Made by a program: the position numbers and the translations under genes. The notes under the pieces are model-generated. The model saw only the letters and a program-made list of their open reading frames with translations, was not told the DNA's origin and searched no databases. Below are positions 24,831-33,814 of a stretch of DNA of 64,000 nucleotides, piece after piece (the stretch's first letter is position 1; each line of letters starts with the position of its first letter). The stretch is from JAIQFL01 sp035295745 (GTDB lineage: Bacteria; Acidobacteriota; Terriglobia; Bryobacterales; Bryobacteraceae): assembly GCA_035295745.1 (NCBI GenBank), contig DATGIL010000090.1:124001-188000 (forward strand). Direction: 5' to 3'.

Positions 24831-25487
24831 ATGCTGAAGCTTCTGCCATTGGTGTTCGGCCTCGCGCTCCAAACGTCGGCGCGCGCCCAGGCACCACATA
24901 TCCTGTATATCTCTCGCCAGTTTTGGAAGCCGGGTTTTGAGGCAACGCTGACCCGAATTGAAGCCGAAGCGGCGAGTATATGCATTGGCATCGGGGTTCC
25001 GCATCCGTACTTGGGCATAGAGTCCGTGACCGGATCGAAAGAAGTCTGGTACATCAATGGATTCGCCTCGAGCGAGGAACTCGCGCAGGTGACCGAGGCA
25101 TACAGCAAGAAGCAGGAACTGCTGGCGACAATGAATCGATTCTCCCAGCAGAGAACTGAATTCAAGTCGCAGCCGGATATCGAGGGACCTGCGACATACC
25201 GGCCGGAGCTAAGTCGTGGCGCCGAGTGGAAAATGGGGCAGGAGCGGTTCCTGGTGATCGCAGTGACGAAAGGCAACCCGCATAGCGATGGAACGGTCTT
25301 CGAAAGTCAGGACGGCGTGCGGTTCGTAGTGACGGCCGCGAAGACACGGACCGAAGCAGACGCGAAGCGATCAGCCGCGGGTCCAGATGCCAAAATCTTC
25401 GCCGTTCGTCCGGAGTTCAGCATGCCGGCGGCGGAGTGGGTTGCAAGTGACCCTTCGTTCTGGCATTCAAGAGCGCAGAAAAAGTGA
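24831..25487 (+). CDS. Secreted protein of unknown function
   Basis: 218 residues from the ATG at 24831, chosen because the signal peptide (MLKLLPLVFGLALQTSARAQ) starts there. The mature part reads as a mixed alpha/beta domain (YISRQFWKPGFEATLTRIEAE, EVWYINGFASSEELAQVTEAY) slightly reminiscent of dimeric alpha-beta-barrel/NIPSNAP-like proteins. No family is assigned with confidence. It stands alone, downstream of tRNA-Ser. Confidence 0.65.
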   Translation: MLKLLPLVFGLALQTSARAQAPHILYISRQFWKPGFEATLTRIEAEAASICIGIGVPHPYLGIESVTGSKEVWYINGFASSEELAQVTEAYSKKQELLATMNRFSQQRTEFKSQPDIEGPATYRPELSRGAEWKMGQERFLVIAVTKGNPHSDGTVFESQDGVRFVVTAAKTRTEADAKRSAAGPDAKIFAVRPEFSMPAAEWVASDPSFWHSRAQKK

Positions 25488-25716
25488 TTCGTCAGAAGAA
25501 AATCGTGGGCAGACTCCGGCTCAGGCAGCTTGCCAAGTGACGGGTAGAGGGCAGGTTCGAGGACGCGATAGGTGCGAAAGGGCAACTTGCCAGGTTTGAG
25601 CGGCCAGAGAGGACGAATCATCCATCCGAGCGGGTAAGGCGCGTTGTGAAAGTCTTTGGGCACCTGCAAGATGCGTGGCCATGCGTAATTTCGGGGCTCG
25701 ACCTCGTATATAGTGT

Positions 25717-26319
25717 ATGGTTTCCGTGGGGACGGCCTTCTCGCGTATAGCGGAATCCGAGTCTCAGTGCATCGCGCGTGCGCTGCGGCGAAGAGACTCG
25801 GAATTCATCGGCCGATTGGTGTCGCGGTATCACTATCGGCTCTTCCGATATCTCGTCTACTGGACATCGAGGCGTGAACAGGCCGAGGACCTCGTTCAGG
25901 AAACCTGGCTGCGTATACTGGAACACGCGGGGCAATATAGCGGCCGGCTACGTTTCGAGCCGTGGTTGTTCTCCATCGCGCGAAACCTGGCAATCGATCA
26001 CCTTCGAAAGCAACAGGCGGCGATGGCAAGGCATCAGATGTGCCCAGAGGATGAAGCGGGCCTGAGCCTTCCGGCGCCCGATTTCGATTCGCCGTTCTTC
26101 GCGGCCGCAAGAAGCGAAGATGCCAAACGAATCGCGGCTGCTATGGGTGCGCTGGAGCCAATCTACCGGGAAGCGCTTCTCCTGCGTTTCCAGGAAGAAC
26201 TGTCGCTCGCGGAAATTGCGCAAGTCGCAGGCGCTCCCATCCCGACCGTTTCGTCGAGGATTCAGCGCGGCCTGGCGATGCTGCAAGCCGCTCTCGGAGG
26301 AGGCACTGATGCTGCTTGA
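25717..26319 (+). CDS. ECF-type RNA polymerase sigma factor
   Basis: 200 residues. Region 2 (about 30-100) has RLVSRYHYRLFRYLVYWTSR, AEDLVQETWLRILEHAGQY and FEPWLFSIARNLAIDHLRK. Region 4 (about 140-195) has GALEPIYREALLLRFQEELS and the recognition helix PIPTVSSRIQRGLAML. The last 11 bases overlap the anti-sigma gene, the clearest evidence that the two work as a pair. The 229 bases upstream contain no gene; an AT-rich TATATAGTGT element lies just before the start. Confidence 0.92.
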   Translation: MVSVGTAFSRIAESESQCIARALRRRDSEFIGRLVSRYHYRLFRYLVYWTSRREQAEDLVQETWLRILEHAGQYSGRLRFEPWLFSIARNLAIDHLRKQQAAMARHQMCPEDEAGLSLPAPDFDSPFFAAARSEDAKRIAAAMGALEPIYREALLLRFQEELSLAEIAQVAGAPIPTVSSRIQRGLAMLQAALGGGTDAA

Positions 26320-26797
26320 GAACCATGAAAAAGCCCGCTTTCTGATTCATCGGTTCCTGGTTGAAGGAATTTCGCAGGAGGACCGGCACTGGCTCGATGC
26401 TCACATCGGACAATGCGCCGAATGTGGCCGGTATGCCGATTTCTCGGCGCGCACCGTCGGAGCGCTGGATTGGTTCGCGTTTGAGGTCGACCCGGCAGCA
26501 GCGGTTCGGGTTGTGAACGTAGTCCGCCGCCGTGCCGCGGAGATGAAATCGGCCGAGGCGCATGCAATTAGCCTTTGGATCGGCACAGCGGTTGCAATCT
26601 TCCTCACGTTCGCGGGATCTGCCGTTGCGTGGCGCTCTTGGGCATGGCTGGCCAGTCAATGGAATTTCGCCGGCCGTGTATCACAGATCGTATTCGCGGC
26701 GTTCTGGTTGCTGCCTTCCCTTCTACTCGCGTTGCTGCCGCTTTTTCGAAGAAGACTTCTGGGACTGGACTCGGATCGCAAGGGAGAAATTGTATGA
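26309..26797 (+). CDS. Membrane anti-sigma factor (zinc-finger type)
   Basis: 162 residues starting MLLENHEKARFLIH; the ATG overlaps the sigma gene and follows GGAGGAGG. A ZAS-like motif HIGQCAEC (about residues 32-39) is followed by a linker and two hydrophobic segments (about 85-107 and 120-145), so the protein is membrane-bound. It should sequester the preceding ECF sigma. It overlaps the next gene by 4 bases. Confidence 0.82.
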   Translation: MLLENHEKARFLIHRFLVEGISQEDRHWLDAHIGQCAECGRYADFSARTVGALDWFAFEVDPAAAVRVVNVVRRRAAEMKSAEAHAISLWIGTAVAIFLTFAGSAVAWRSWAWLASQWNFAGRVSQIVFAAFWLLPSLLLALLPLFRRRLLGLDSDRKGEIV

Positions 26798-27198
26798 ACT
26801 GGCGCGGCGGATTCGGTCTCATTCCAGGTCCGGCCAAAATCGTGGCTGCTTTGGCCTTCGTGCTTTTCTTTTTCGGGGTCCTCGAGGAGAATCGGGCGAG
26901 CGGCCTCGGGACGGTGCTCGGTCTGGCGGGCGGTATGCTTGCCGCCGCTTACTTTCTACTCGCCGGCTATGTTTACGTAGACGCAGTGCGGCGCGGTATG
27001 CCGGCGATTCCCTGGACGGCGATCGCGGTGGTCATTCCGAACTGCGTTGGCTTCGTGCTCTACTTCGTGTTGCGAAAGCCGATCCTCCATCCCTGTCCCG
27101 GTTGCGGGCGCGGAGTTGCACCAGATGCCGCGTTCTGTCCTCGCTGTGGCCAACCGCAAATGAACCTGGGGCCGCAAGCCTCACAGGAAGAATCCTGA
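26794..27198 (+). CDS. Small membrane protein with C-terminal zinc ribbon
   Basis: 134 residues from the ATG in the ATGA overlap. Three hydrophobic segments (about 15-30, 40-62, 72-92) are followed by a zinc ribbon CPGCGRGVAPDAAFCPRCG at about 101-119. It completes a three-gene ECF module, comparable in layout to the sigma/anti-sigma/membrane protein set at 5332-7013 although the third proteins differ. Function unknown; a co-sensor or modulator of the anti-sigma is possible. Confidence 0.72.
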   Translation: MNWRGGFGLIPGPAKIVAALAFVLFFFGVLEENRASGLGTVLGLAGGMLAAAYFLLAGYVYVDAVRRGMPAIPWTAIAVVIPNCVGFVLYFVLRKPILHPCPGCGRGVAPDAAFCPRCGQPQMNLGPQASQEES

Positions 27199-27431
27199 AA
27201 AGTGAACCGTCGGACCTCGGTGCGCGCTGATGAGGCGCAGAAAGGCGAATCTCACACATGAAACCCACCGGGATGTTCTCTCCCTCGGATCGCCAGTTTT
27301 CTGAGATTGAGTTAGGATGTAAACCGAGGCACTGTGCGTCGATGCAAGTTTGACTGTGCAGTTCTGCTGCGGCCCAGTGCGCCGGGCATAAACTGCGGCG
27401 TGCGGCGTCTGGAATCCAGTCTTGCACCCAT

Positions 27432-30080
27432 TTATTCCGACCTGAGCGCGGAAATCGGGTCGAGGTGCGAAGCGCGCCAGGCGGGGATGGCGCAAGCGGC
27501 GGCGCTTGCAGCGAGCAGGACAGCAGTGATGGCCAGGAATACGGACGGATCGAACGGGCGCACTCCAAATAGCATGGATTGGATGAGGTGGGCGGCGCCG
27601 GTACTGGCGATGATGCCGACGGCAAAGCCCGCGAGAGCGGGGCGGAGGCCGTCGAAGAGGACGAGGCGGAAGACAGTTTCCCGCGGGGCGCCCAGTGCGA
27701 TGCGGACACCAATTTCGGTGGTGCGTTGGGCGACTATGTAGGAGAGGACGCCGAACAGGCCGACTGCGGCCAGGGTGAGTGAAAGGGATGCGAAGGCCAG
27801 AAGCAGAGTCGCGTCGAAGCGGGCCTCAATGGTGGATTCGCCGATCAACTGATTCATGGTGAGGATGTCCGATACAGCGAGATCGGGGTCGAAGCGGGCG
27901 ATCGTGCGTTGAATGGTCAAAGCAAAAAGGCTGACGTCCCCGGTGGAGCGAACCGCGAGCGTGGCCGCGCTTTCGCTGCCTGAATAAAGCGGGAAATACA
28001 TGATTGGCTCGACCGGTTCGTTGACCTGGTAGCGGGTATCGGCGGCCACACCGACAATCTCGAATGTCTTTTCGCCCAGGGTGATCAAGTGCTTGCCCAA
28101 GGGATCTTCGTTGGGAAAATAGCGGCGTACGAAGGCATCGCTGACAATTGTCTTAGTGGCGTGCTCGAGCCTGGCGTCGGGACCGAAAGCTTGCCCCCGA
28201 AGGATGGGTATTCCGAGCGCGGCGAAGTAGCCGGGGTCAACGTGGATGCGGATGGCGTACTGCAACTGGCCCGCCGGCAAAAGAGGACGTCCGGGGATCA
28301 CGAAGCCATTATCGCCGGGATAGCCGCGGCCGGGCACCGAGGTAGTAAGTCCGGCAGCTTGCAGTCCCGGAAGGCTACGCACCGCCACGAGCAGGTTCTC
28401 GAAGAAGGCGGCGCGCTGCGCAGGCCGAGCATATAGCGTCTCGGGGAGGCTGAAGCGCATGGTGAGCACGTTTTGGGTGAGGCAGCCGATCTTGGTCAGA
28501 CGCAGGGCTCCATAACTCTTCAGCAGGAGGCCGGCGGCAATCAACAACACGACCGTAATGCCCACTTCCATGGACAGTAGGATTTTGCGCAGATTGGTCC
28601 GCGCGGGGCCACCGGTCGAAGAGCGGGAGGATTCCTGTAAGGCGGCCAGAATGTTGCCACCGCTTGCGGAGAGCGAGGAAATGGCGCCGGAGAAGATTGT
28701 GCAGAGCAGGACTAGCGCCAGGGTGAAGGCCACGACGATGCTATCGATGTGGACCGCTTCCATGCGGCTCACGTCCGGCCTGACGCTGACTAACCATCGA
28801 ACTGCAGCAGAAGCCAGGAGGAGGCCAAGAGCCCCGCCGGCCGCGGAGAGAAGCAGGCACTCGAGGAATTGGCCACTCACCAGGCGACGCCGGCTGCCAC
28901 CGATGGCGGTGCGGATGGCCAGTTCTCTTTTGCGCGCGGCGGCGCGGGCCACCAGGAGATTGGCCAGATTTAAACAGGCGATCAGGAGCACGCAAACCGT
29001 GGCGGCCAGCAGAATGTAGATCGGGCGCTTGAAGTCGCCGGCGATGTCCTCGAGGAGCGGCCGGGTGTTGGCTGCCTTGCTGACGAAGGGATTGTCGAGG
29101 TGCTGATCGTGGACACGGCGGACAATGAGCGAGAGTTCGGTGGCGGCCTGCTTTTCGCCAACGCCCGGCTTGAGGCGGCCAATGGCAATGAAGTCGTGGC
29201 TATCAGGAGCCTCGATCCACTCCGGCGGGGCCTCGTGGTAGAGCGGAGTCCACAACTGAATCGATTGATTGGGATACGCGAACCACGGCGGCATGACGCC
29301 AATCACGGTATAGGGACTGCCGTGGAGCTTGATGGTCTGGTTGAGGATGGCCGGATCACCGCCGAAACGCCTCTGCCAGAAGGCCCAGCTCAGGACGACG
29401 GTGGCATTGGCCGACAGCTGATCGTCGGCCGCGGTGAAGGTGCGGCCGAGCGCCGGTTGCACGCCGAGCGTTGGAAAAAGAGTCCACGAGCACTTGGTTG
29501 CTCGCACTCTTTCCGGAAGCTGTCCGCCGGCGGAAGACAAATTGTATCCCGACGGCCAGTCGGCAAGGATGGCCAGATCGGAGAATGCATGGCTGTGTTT
29601 TCGCCATTCCGCGAAGATGCCGCCAGCGACGCTGTTGTAAGGAAATTTGTCGTCGCTGCTGACCTCATAGAAGCGGATGAGCCGCTGCGGATCGCGAAAC
29701 GGCAACGGCTTCCACAACACCGAGCGGGCGACGGTGAAAAGGGCTACGTTGGCGCCGACGCCGAGCGCGAGCACGACGATGGCCAGCGCGGCAAAACCTG
29801 GGGTTCTGGCCAGTGTGCGGATTGAGCGCTGCAGATCGCGCACAGCCAATTCCAACTTCGTCCAAGTCCACGTTTCCCGCGCCTGCTCACCAAGCAGCGC
29901 CGGATTGCGAAATGCACGCAGCGCCGCGGCGCGCGCCTCTGCAGGACTCATCCCAGCGGCGATGTTGTCGGCGATCATCTGTTCCAGATGGAAGTGAATT
30001 TCCGTATCGAGACGCTCGATTTCACGCCCTCGGTTGAATAGCATCTGTACACAGACGCGGATTTTTTCCAGCCAGAGCAT
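27432..30080 (-). CDS. ADOP-type (MacB/FtsX-like) ABC transporter permease
   Basis: 882 residues from the ATG at 30080, which has AAGGAG upstream; the longer frame to 30158 is rejected. An N-terminal soluble prefix (about 1-75) has EIERLDTEIHFHLEQMIADN. A first helix follows (GFAALAIVVLALGVGANVAL), then MacB core and FtsX domain, and the pair is duplicated with a second core and FtsX domain ending in SHLDPISALRSE. This duplication without an ATPase defines the acidobacterial orphan permeases. The padR gene ends 16 bases upstream. Confidence 0.9.
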   Translation of the reverse strand: MLWLEKIRVCVQMLFNRGREIERLDTEIHFHLEQMIADNIAAGMSPAEARAAALRAFRNPALLGEQARETWTWTKLELAVRDLQRSIRTLARTPGFAALAIVVLALGVGANVALFTVARSVLWKPLPFRDPQRLIRFYEVSSDDKFPYNSVAGGIFAEWRKHSHAFSDLAILADWPSGYNLSSAGGQLPERVRATKCSWTLFPTLGVQPALGRTFTAADDQLSANATVVLSWAFWQRRFGGDPAILNQTIKLHGSPYTVIGVMPPWFAYPNQSIQLWTPLYHEAPPEWIEAPDSHDFIAIGRLKPGVGEKQAATELSLIVRRVHDQHLDNPFVSKAANTRPLLEDIAGDFKRPIYILLAATVCVLLIACLNLANLLVARAAARKRELAIRTAIGGSRRRLVSGQFLECLLLSAAGGALGLLLASAAVRWLVSVRPDVSRMEAVHIDSIVVAFTLALVLLCTIFSGAISSLSASGGNILAALQESSRSSTGGPARTNLRKILLSMEVGITVVLLIAAGLLLKSYGALRLTKIGCLTQNVLTMRFSLPETLYARPAQRAAFFENLLVAVRSLPGLQAAGLTTSVPGRGYPGDNGFVIPGRPLLPAGQLQYAIRIHVDPGYFAALGIPILRGQAFGPDARLEHATKTIVSDAFVRRYFPNEDPLGKHLITLGEKTFEIVGVAADTRYQVNEPVEPIMYFPLYSGSESAATLAVRSTGDVSLFALTIQRTIARFDPDLAVSDILTMNQLIGESTIEARFDATLLLAFASLSLTLAAVGLFGVLSYIVAQRTTEIGVRIALGAPRETVFRLVLFDGLRPALAGFAVGIIASTGAAHLIQSMLFGVRPFDPSVFLAITAVLLAASAAACAIPAWRASHLDPISALRSE

Positions 30081-30096
30081 TTCGGCTCCTTCAGTC

Positions 30097-30426
30097 CTAC
30101 GGGGTTTGAACCACCAGGTTGATCCCGCCCGACAGGCGGTTCCAGTTTGCCGTTTCACGTTCCAACTGTCTCCGGCCGGCGGGAGTCAAGGAGTAGAACT
30201 TGGCCTGCCGTCCAGTCTCGCTTACCGTCCACCTCGCCCGAATCCATCCCTGCTGTTCCAAACGATGAAGCGCCGGGTACAGTGAACCCTGCTGAACCTG
30301 GAGAGCCTCTCGGGAGACCTGTTGGATGCGCTTGGCGATAGCCCAGCCGTGCTTGGGTTCGAGAGAGATTGTTTTGAGGATGAGAAGATCCAGGGTCCCC
30401 TGGACGAGATCACTCGGTTTCGCCAT
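30097..30426 (-). CDS. PadR-family transcriptional regulator
   Basis: 109 residues starting MAKPSDLVQGTLDLLILK; the longer frame is rejected because the PadR fold and the operator-like repeat fix the start here. Winged-helix segments HGWAIAKRIQQVSREALQVQ and GSLYPALHRLEQQGWIRARW are typical, and the C-terminus has ARWTVSETGRQAKFYSLTPAGRRQLE. It lies 16 bases upstream of the permease gene and probably controls it. It is very similar to the PadR at 33476, suggesting module duplication. Confidence 0.92.
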   Translation of the reverse strand: MAKPSDLVQGTLDLLILKTISLEPKHGWAIAKRIQQVSREALQVQQGSLYPALHRLEQQGWIRARWTVSETGRQAKFYSLTPAGRRQLERETANWNRLSGGINLVVQTP

Positions 30427-30436
30427 ACCATGATTA

Positions 30437-30454
30437 TCTACATAATGTTGTAGA
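30437..30454. promoter_or_regulatory. Inverted repeat upstream of padR, probable operator
   Basis: TCTACA and TGTAGA (6 bp, perfect) flank a 6-base centre and end 10 bases before the padR start codon. The TGTAGA half-site core also occurs in the 1264-1289 site (TTGTAGAAC), consistent with related PadR binding sequences. Confidence 0.55.
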
Positions 30455-30626
30455 CGGTCAAGGTATCCGCGGACCGTGACAAAAATCGGGACGCGCCGTC
30501 GGTGGCCATGCCTTTCGCTGGCCGCTCCAGTTTCTCTGTAGATCCGATAGAGGAGATTTTGGCTCTCGAAAGGAGATCTGTACAAATCTTACATCCCTTC
30601 GTTGGCTCGATTCAGCGATATTCTGA

Positions 30627-31175
30627 AGAGATTTCCGATATCGGCCGCACCACTGTCCCCAATGCGAAACACATCGCCCTCTGACCGCGCACGGCTTCTA
30701 CACGCGTACGTTGATAGACATCGCGTTCGATGACACTATCAGGGTTCGGCGATACCTTTGCCGCTGTTGCAAACGGACGGTATCGCTGCTGCCGGATTTT
30801 GCCTTACCGTATCTGCGCGTCGGGATCGTGGTCATCGCGTTCTTTTTAGTCGCGCGGCTTCTCCTCGGATTCACTCTGAAGACGGCGGCCGAATCCGCGA
30901 AGTTAGCGGCTATGCCCTACCAGCTCGGGCAGTTCTGGGTGCGCCGTTTCCGGCAACAGGCGGAGAAGTTGTGCGCCGCACTGGCTACGCTCATGGCTCC
31001 GCCGACGGCGCCCGACTATCCCTCCAGAGCTCTTCTGATGTTGGAGTCGATCGCCTGGATCGCTGCTCACCGGTTTCTGCTTACCGACCGCCGTTTCCAC
31101 CTGCTCGGCTGGCCCGCGTTTCTCGCTCCGGGCGGGCTGATCGTCGCGCTGCCGCCGGATGCGCCGTCCACCTGA
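30627..31175 (+). pseudogene. DUF6431-like transposon-associated protein, probably lacking a start codon
   Basis: The open frame begins directly after a stop at 30624 with no ATG; the first usable start is a TTG at 30711, inside the conserved domain. The frame encodes a zinc-ribbon-like HCPQC, then LTAHGFYTRTLID, RVRRYLCRCCKRTVSLLPDFALPYLR and a hydrophobic stretch. These are features of DUF6431 proteins that accompany IS481-like transposases. The first CxxC lies before any usable start, so an intact protein is unlikely. A transposase remnant follows. Confidence 0.6.
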
Positions 31176-31196
31176 GCCTGAACACACAGCTTTTGC

Positions 31197-32028
31197 ATGG
31201 AGGTGGTCCTCCCCTCGACCTTATGCTTTGGCCGTGGAGGTCATCCGCATGCGAAGGCTGAGAAAATCGCCTTGTTCCGCTACGGCCTGATTGCGCCGAT
31301 GGTGCTGGAAGCGTTGCCACGTGGCGAACTGACGCGACGTGCCGAAGAGATCGCCGCCCGGCAGTATGAGATCCACGGCTCCCAACGGACGTCGATCTCG
31401 GTGGACACGCTGCTGGACTGGGCGCTTCGCTATCGGAACGGTGGCTTTGAAGCGCTAACGACGCAACCCCGGCTGGACCGCGGCAAGTCCCGCACGATTC
31501 CACCGCGGCTGGCGGACCTGATCGAACGACTCAAATGCGAAAACCCACACCGCACCGGCGCGACGCTGTTGCGGGAACTGGCTCTGTCGTTAGGCCAAGA
31601 CACGGCCCGGCGTCTCTGGGTCGACGCTGTACCGCTTTCTCAAACAGCGCGGCCTCTCCGAGCGCCAACTGCTCGCTCCTTCGGCGCACAAGAAGTTCGA
31701 AGCCGAACACAGCAACCAGACCTGGCAATCGGACATGCTCTATGGTCCGTATGTGCAGCATCCCCGCGGCGGCAAAATGCAGGCGCTGCTGCACGCCATT
31801 CTCGATGACGCCAGCCGGCTGATTCCCCATGCTCAGTTCTACGCTATCCAGGCGCTGGACGCCTGCCTGGACTGCTTACGCCAGGCCGCCGCCGGTGGCG
31901 TGAGGGTGCGGCTCTACATGGAAAATGCCAAGATCCATCGCAGCCCGCAACTGGCGCGGAGTGCCGCCTCGCTGCCCAGTTCCGGGATTATCTGGAGTCC
32001 ATCAAGGTCTGTCACTCGCAAACAATGA
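31197..32028 (+). pseudogene. IS481-like DDE transposase remnant, frameshifted
   Basis: The first frame (from 31197) encodes the N-terminal helix-turn-helix region (KIALFRYGLIAPMVLEALPRG, SVDTLLDWALRYRNGGFEAL). Near 31600-31620 the homology moves to another frame, which continues with TLYRFLKQRGLSERQLLAPS, TWQSDMLYGPYV (first catalytic Asp), ILDDASRLIPHAQFY and YMENAKIHRSPQLAR (second acidic position is Glu). After about 31955 it degenerates without the final catalytic region. The element is therefore dead. No terminal inverted repeats could be fixed by eye. 32029-32222 shows no gene. Confidence 0.72.
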
Positions 32029-32222
32029 CCGTTACGATCTGGGCGCGGACGGTATCCAAGCCTTGCACCGATGAGACCCGAAGAGGCATTATGCATGCGG
32101 GAAGCCGCACGACCATAGAGATGCTCCACGGGTTTCTGCAATCGCAGGCAGGTGTGGTGGTTCTGGTCGCCCAAGCATTGGAAATGTTTGCTTGCTTGGG
32201 CGCCGGTCGCCAGGGGCGCGGG

Positions 32223-32594
32223 TCAGAAGATCGGCTTCAGAACCATCCGGCCGTACGCGATGAACGCCACGAGGAGCCCCAGCGCGCCGCTCAAGATTAT
32301 GGGCGGGATCTCGCGGTGCCGGGCATGCACCCAGATGAACACGAGGCTCTCGATTGCCAGAACCGTGGCGGCCATCACCGTGAGCGCGGGGTGCCAGCGG
32401 AAAACGCCGGGGACGATGAGTCCGACCGTGCAGATCAATTCGACGATGCCGAGGGCCATCCAGGCTTGCCGAGGCAACACATCAAAGGACCGGACATCCT
32501 TGCTGATCTGGTCGAACATGAAGACCTTCATGACGCCCGACGCTGCATACACAAGCGCGGCGAGCGCCTGCAGGACCCACAATAGGATGTTCAT
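32223..32594 (-). CDS. DoxX-family membrane protein
   Basis: 123 residues from the ATG at 32594, preceded by GGAGGAGG. Four hydrophobic helices and the DoxX landmarks ALVYAASGVMKVF near the N-terminus and WMALGIVELICTVGLIVPGV in the middle are visible. DoxX-like proteins are small quinone-associated or redox-linked membrane proteins; the role here is unknown. Its neighbour upstream is an exported VOC protein on the same strand, 63 bases away. Confidence 0.82.
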   Translation of the reverse strand: MNILLWVLQALAALVYAASGVMKVFMFDQISKDVRSFDVLPRQAWMALGIVELICTVGLIVPGVFRWHPALTVMAATVLAIESLVFIWVHARHREIPPIILSGALGLLVAFIAYGRMVLKPIF

Positions 32595-32657
32595 GGTGTG
32601 CCTCCTCCTGGTTTCCTCGCCACGCAAAGCCCCCGCCAAGCCGGGAGCCTGCCTCGC

Positions 32658-33173
32658 CTACTTCTTCGCAGCTGGTGGCTGCCAGAGTTCAACCTTGTTG
32701 CCGTCGGAATCGTAGATCCAGGCAAATCGGCCATATGTTTCGTCCTGGCGTTTGGGGTCGATTTTGACGCCTTCCTTCTCGAGCCGTTCGAGTAGTGCGT
32801 CCAGATCGTCGACGATGTAGTTCACCATGAAGCTCGCGGTGCCCGGATCGAAATACTTCGTCGTAGCGGGGAACGCCCTCCAAACAGTTGTCCGCTCTTT
32901 TTCCGGATCATCCCTCTGGCGCCAGGGCAGAATCGCGCCCTGGCCCTTGTCCGCCAAGCCAAGATGCTTGCGGTACCACTCCCGGGTTTGCGCCGGGTCG
33001 GCGGACTTGAAGAAAATGCCGCCGATGCCGAGGATTTTGCCTTTCATTTCGGGCTTGGCGGCTTCCTGTTTGTCCGCCACAGCAGCAGGGGCGCTTTGTT
33101 TGCCGACCTGGCTACCGCTCTGAGCCAGCGCGGTAACTTGAATTACGAGGAGGAGGATTGCGAATGGCCACAT
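32658..33173 (-). CDS. Exported VOC (glyoxalase/bleomycin-resistance-like) protein
   Basis: 171 residues. A signal peptide (MWPFAILLLVIQVTALAQS) and a 25-residue linker precede one VOC domain: IGGIFFKSADPAQTREWYRKHLG, FMVNYIVDDLDALLERLEKEGVKI and WIYDSDGNKVELWQPP, with a Glu at the usual C-terminal metal-ligand position. Most VOC enzymes are cytoplasmic, so an exported one is noteworthy. Substrate unknown. Next to DoxX. The 302-base gap after its start (33174-33475) carries only the padR operator; a start-less minus-strand frame there is not called. Confidence 0.8.
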   Translation of the reverse strand: MWPFAILLLVIQVTALAQSGSQVGKQSAPAAVADKQEAAKPEMKGKILGIGGIFFKSADPAQTREWYRKHLGLADKGQGAILPWRQRDDPEKERTTVWRAFPATTKYFDPGTASFMVNYIVDDLDALLERLEKEGVKIDPKRQDETYGRFAWIYDSDGNKVELWQPPAAKK

Positions 33174-33449
33174 CCGCTGAATTCTATCAGCTACCGTCGC
33201 AACTCTGGTGTCACGGCGCTCAGATTTTACACGGTTTAAAGATTTGCAGAGGAAAGGGCTCCGCTAGTGCACGAAAAGTTTGAGGGCGTGGGAAATCGAG
33301 CTCCTGTAATTGCTGCTCGCGAAGGGCAACGGAAGAGTCGCGCGTGAAGCCGACCGAACGAACAATGGCGGGCGGCGCGTCCGCAACTACTGTTTCATGT
33401 CGGCTGCTCCAATACCTTGACCTTCGACCCGTTCAGGATGTATGCTCAA

Positions 33450-33469
33450 CTCAACGGTAGAAGGTTGAG
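33450..33469. promoter_or_regulatory. Inverted repeat upstream of padR, possible operator
   Basis: CTCAAC and GTTGAG (6 bp, perfect) flank an 8-base centre and end 6 bases before the padR ATG, overlapping the ribosome-binding region. Spacing equals that of the 1264-1289 site, but the half-site differs. Confidence 0.45.
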
Positions 33470-33475
33470 GTATCG

Positions 33476-33814
33476 ATGCCGTCTCCGCGTTTCCCTATCC
33501 CGCAAGGCACGCTCGACATGCTGATCCTCCAGATCCTCTCGCTCGAACCCGCCCACGGGTACGGCATCGCCCAGCGGCTGGAGCAGATCTCGCGCTCGGT
33601 GGTTCAGGTCAACCAGGGCTCACTCTATCCCGCCCTCCACCGCCTGGAGCAGAAAGGCTGGCTGCGCGCCGAGTGGAAACAGTCGGAGACTGGCCGGGAG
33701 GCCAAGTTCTACTCGCTTACCCGCGCTGGCCGCCGACAACTGGCCGTCGAGAAGGAGAGCTGGGCGCGCCTCTCCGGCGCCGTCAACCTGATCTTCGAGG
33801 AGGGCAACGGATGA
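33476..33814 (+). CDS. PadR-family transcriptional regulator
   Basis: 112 residues. PadR winged helix: GTLDMLILQILSLEPAHGYG, VNQGSLYPALHRLEQKGWLR, then AEWKQSETGREAKFYSLTRA. It closely resembles the regulator at 30097. The stop overlaps the permease start (ATGA), giving a tight two-gene unit. It probably represses its own operon via the inverted repeat just upstream. Confidence 0.92.
   Translation: MPSPRFPIPQGTLDMLILQILSLEPAHGYGIAQRLEQISRSVVQVNQGSLYPALHRLEQKGWLRAEWKQSETGREAKFYSLTRAGRRQLAVEKESWARLSGAVNLIFEEGNG

Noticed and set aside
33229..33410. Minus-strand open stretch between the VOC and PadR genes
   Set aside because: No start codon, no recognisable domain; it may be a gene relic but cannot be supported.
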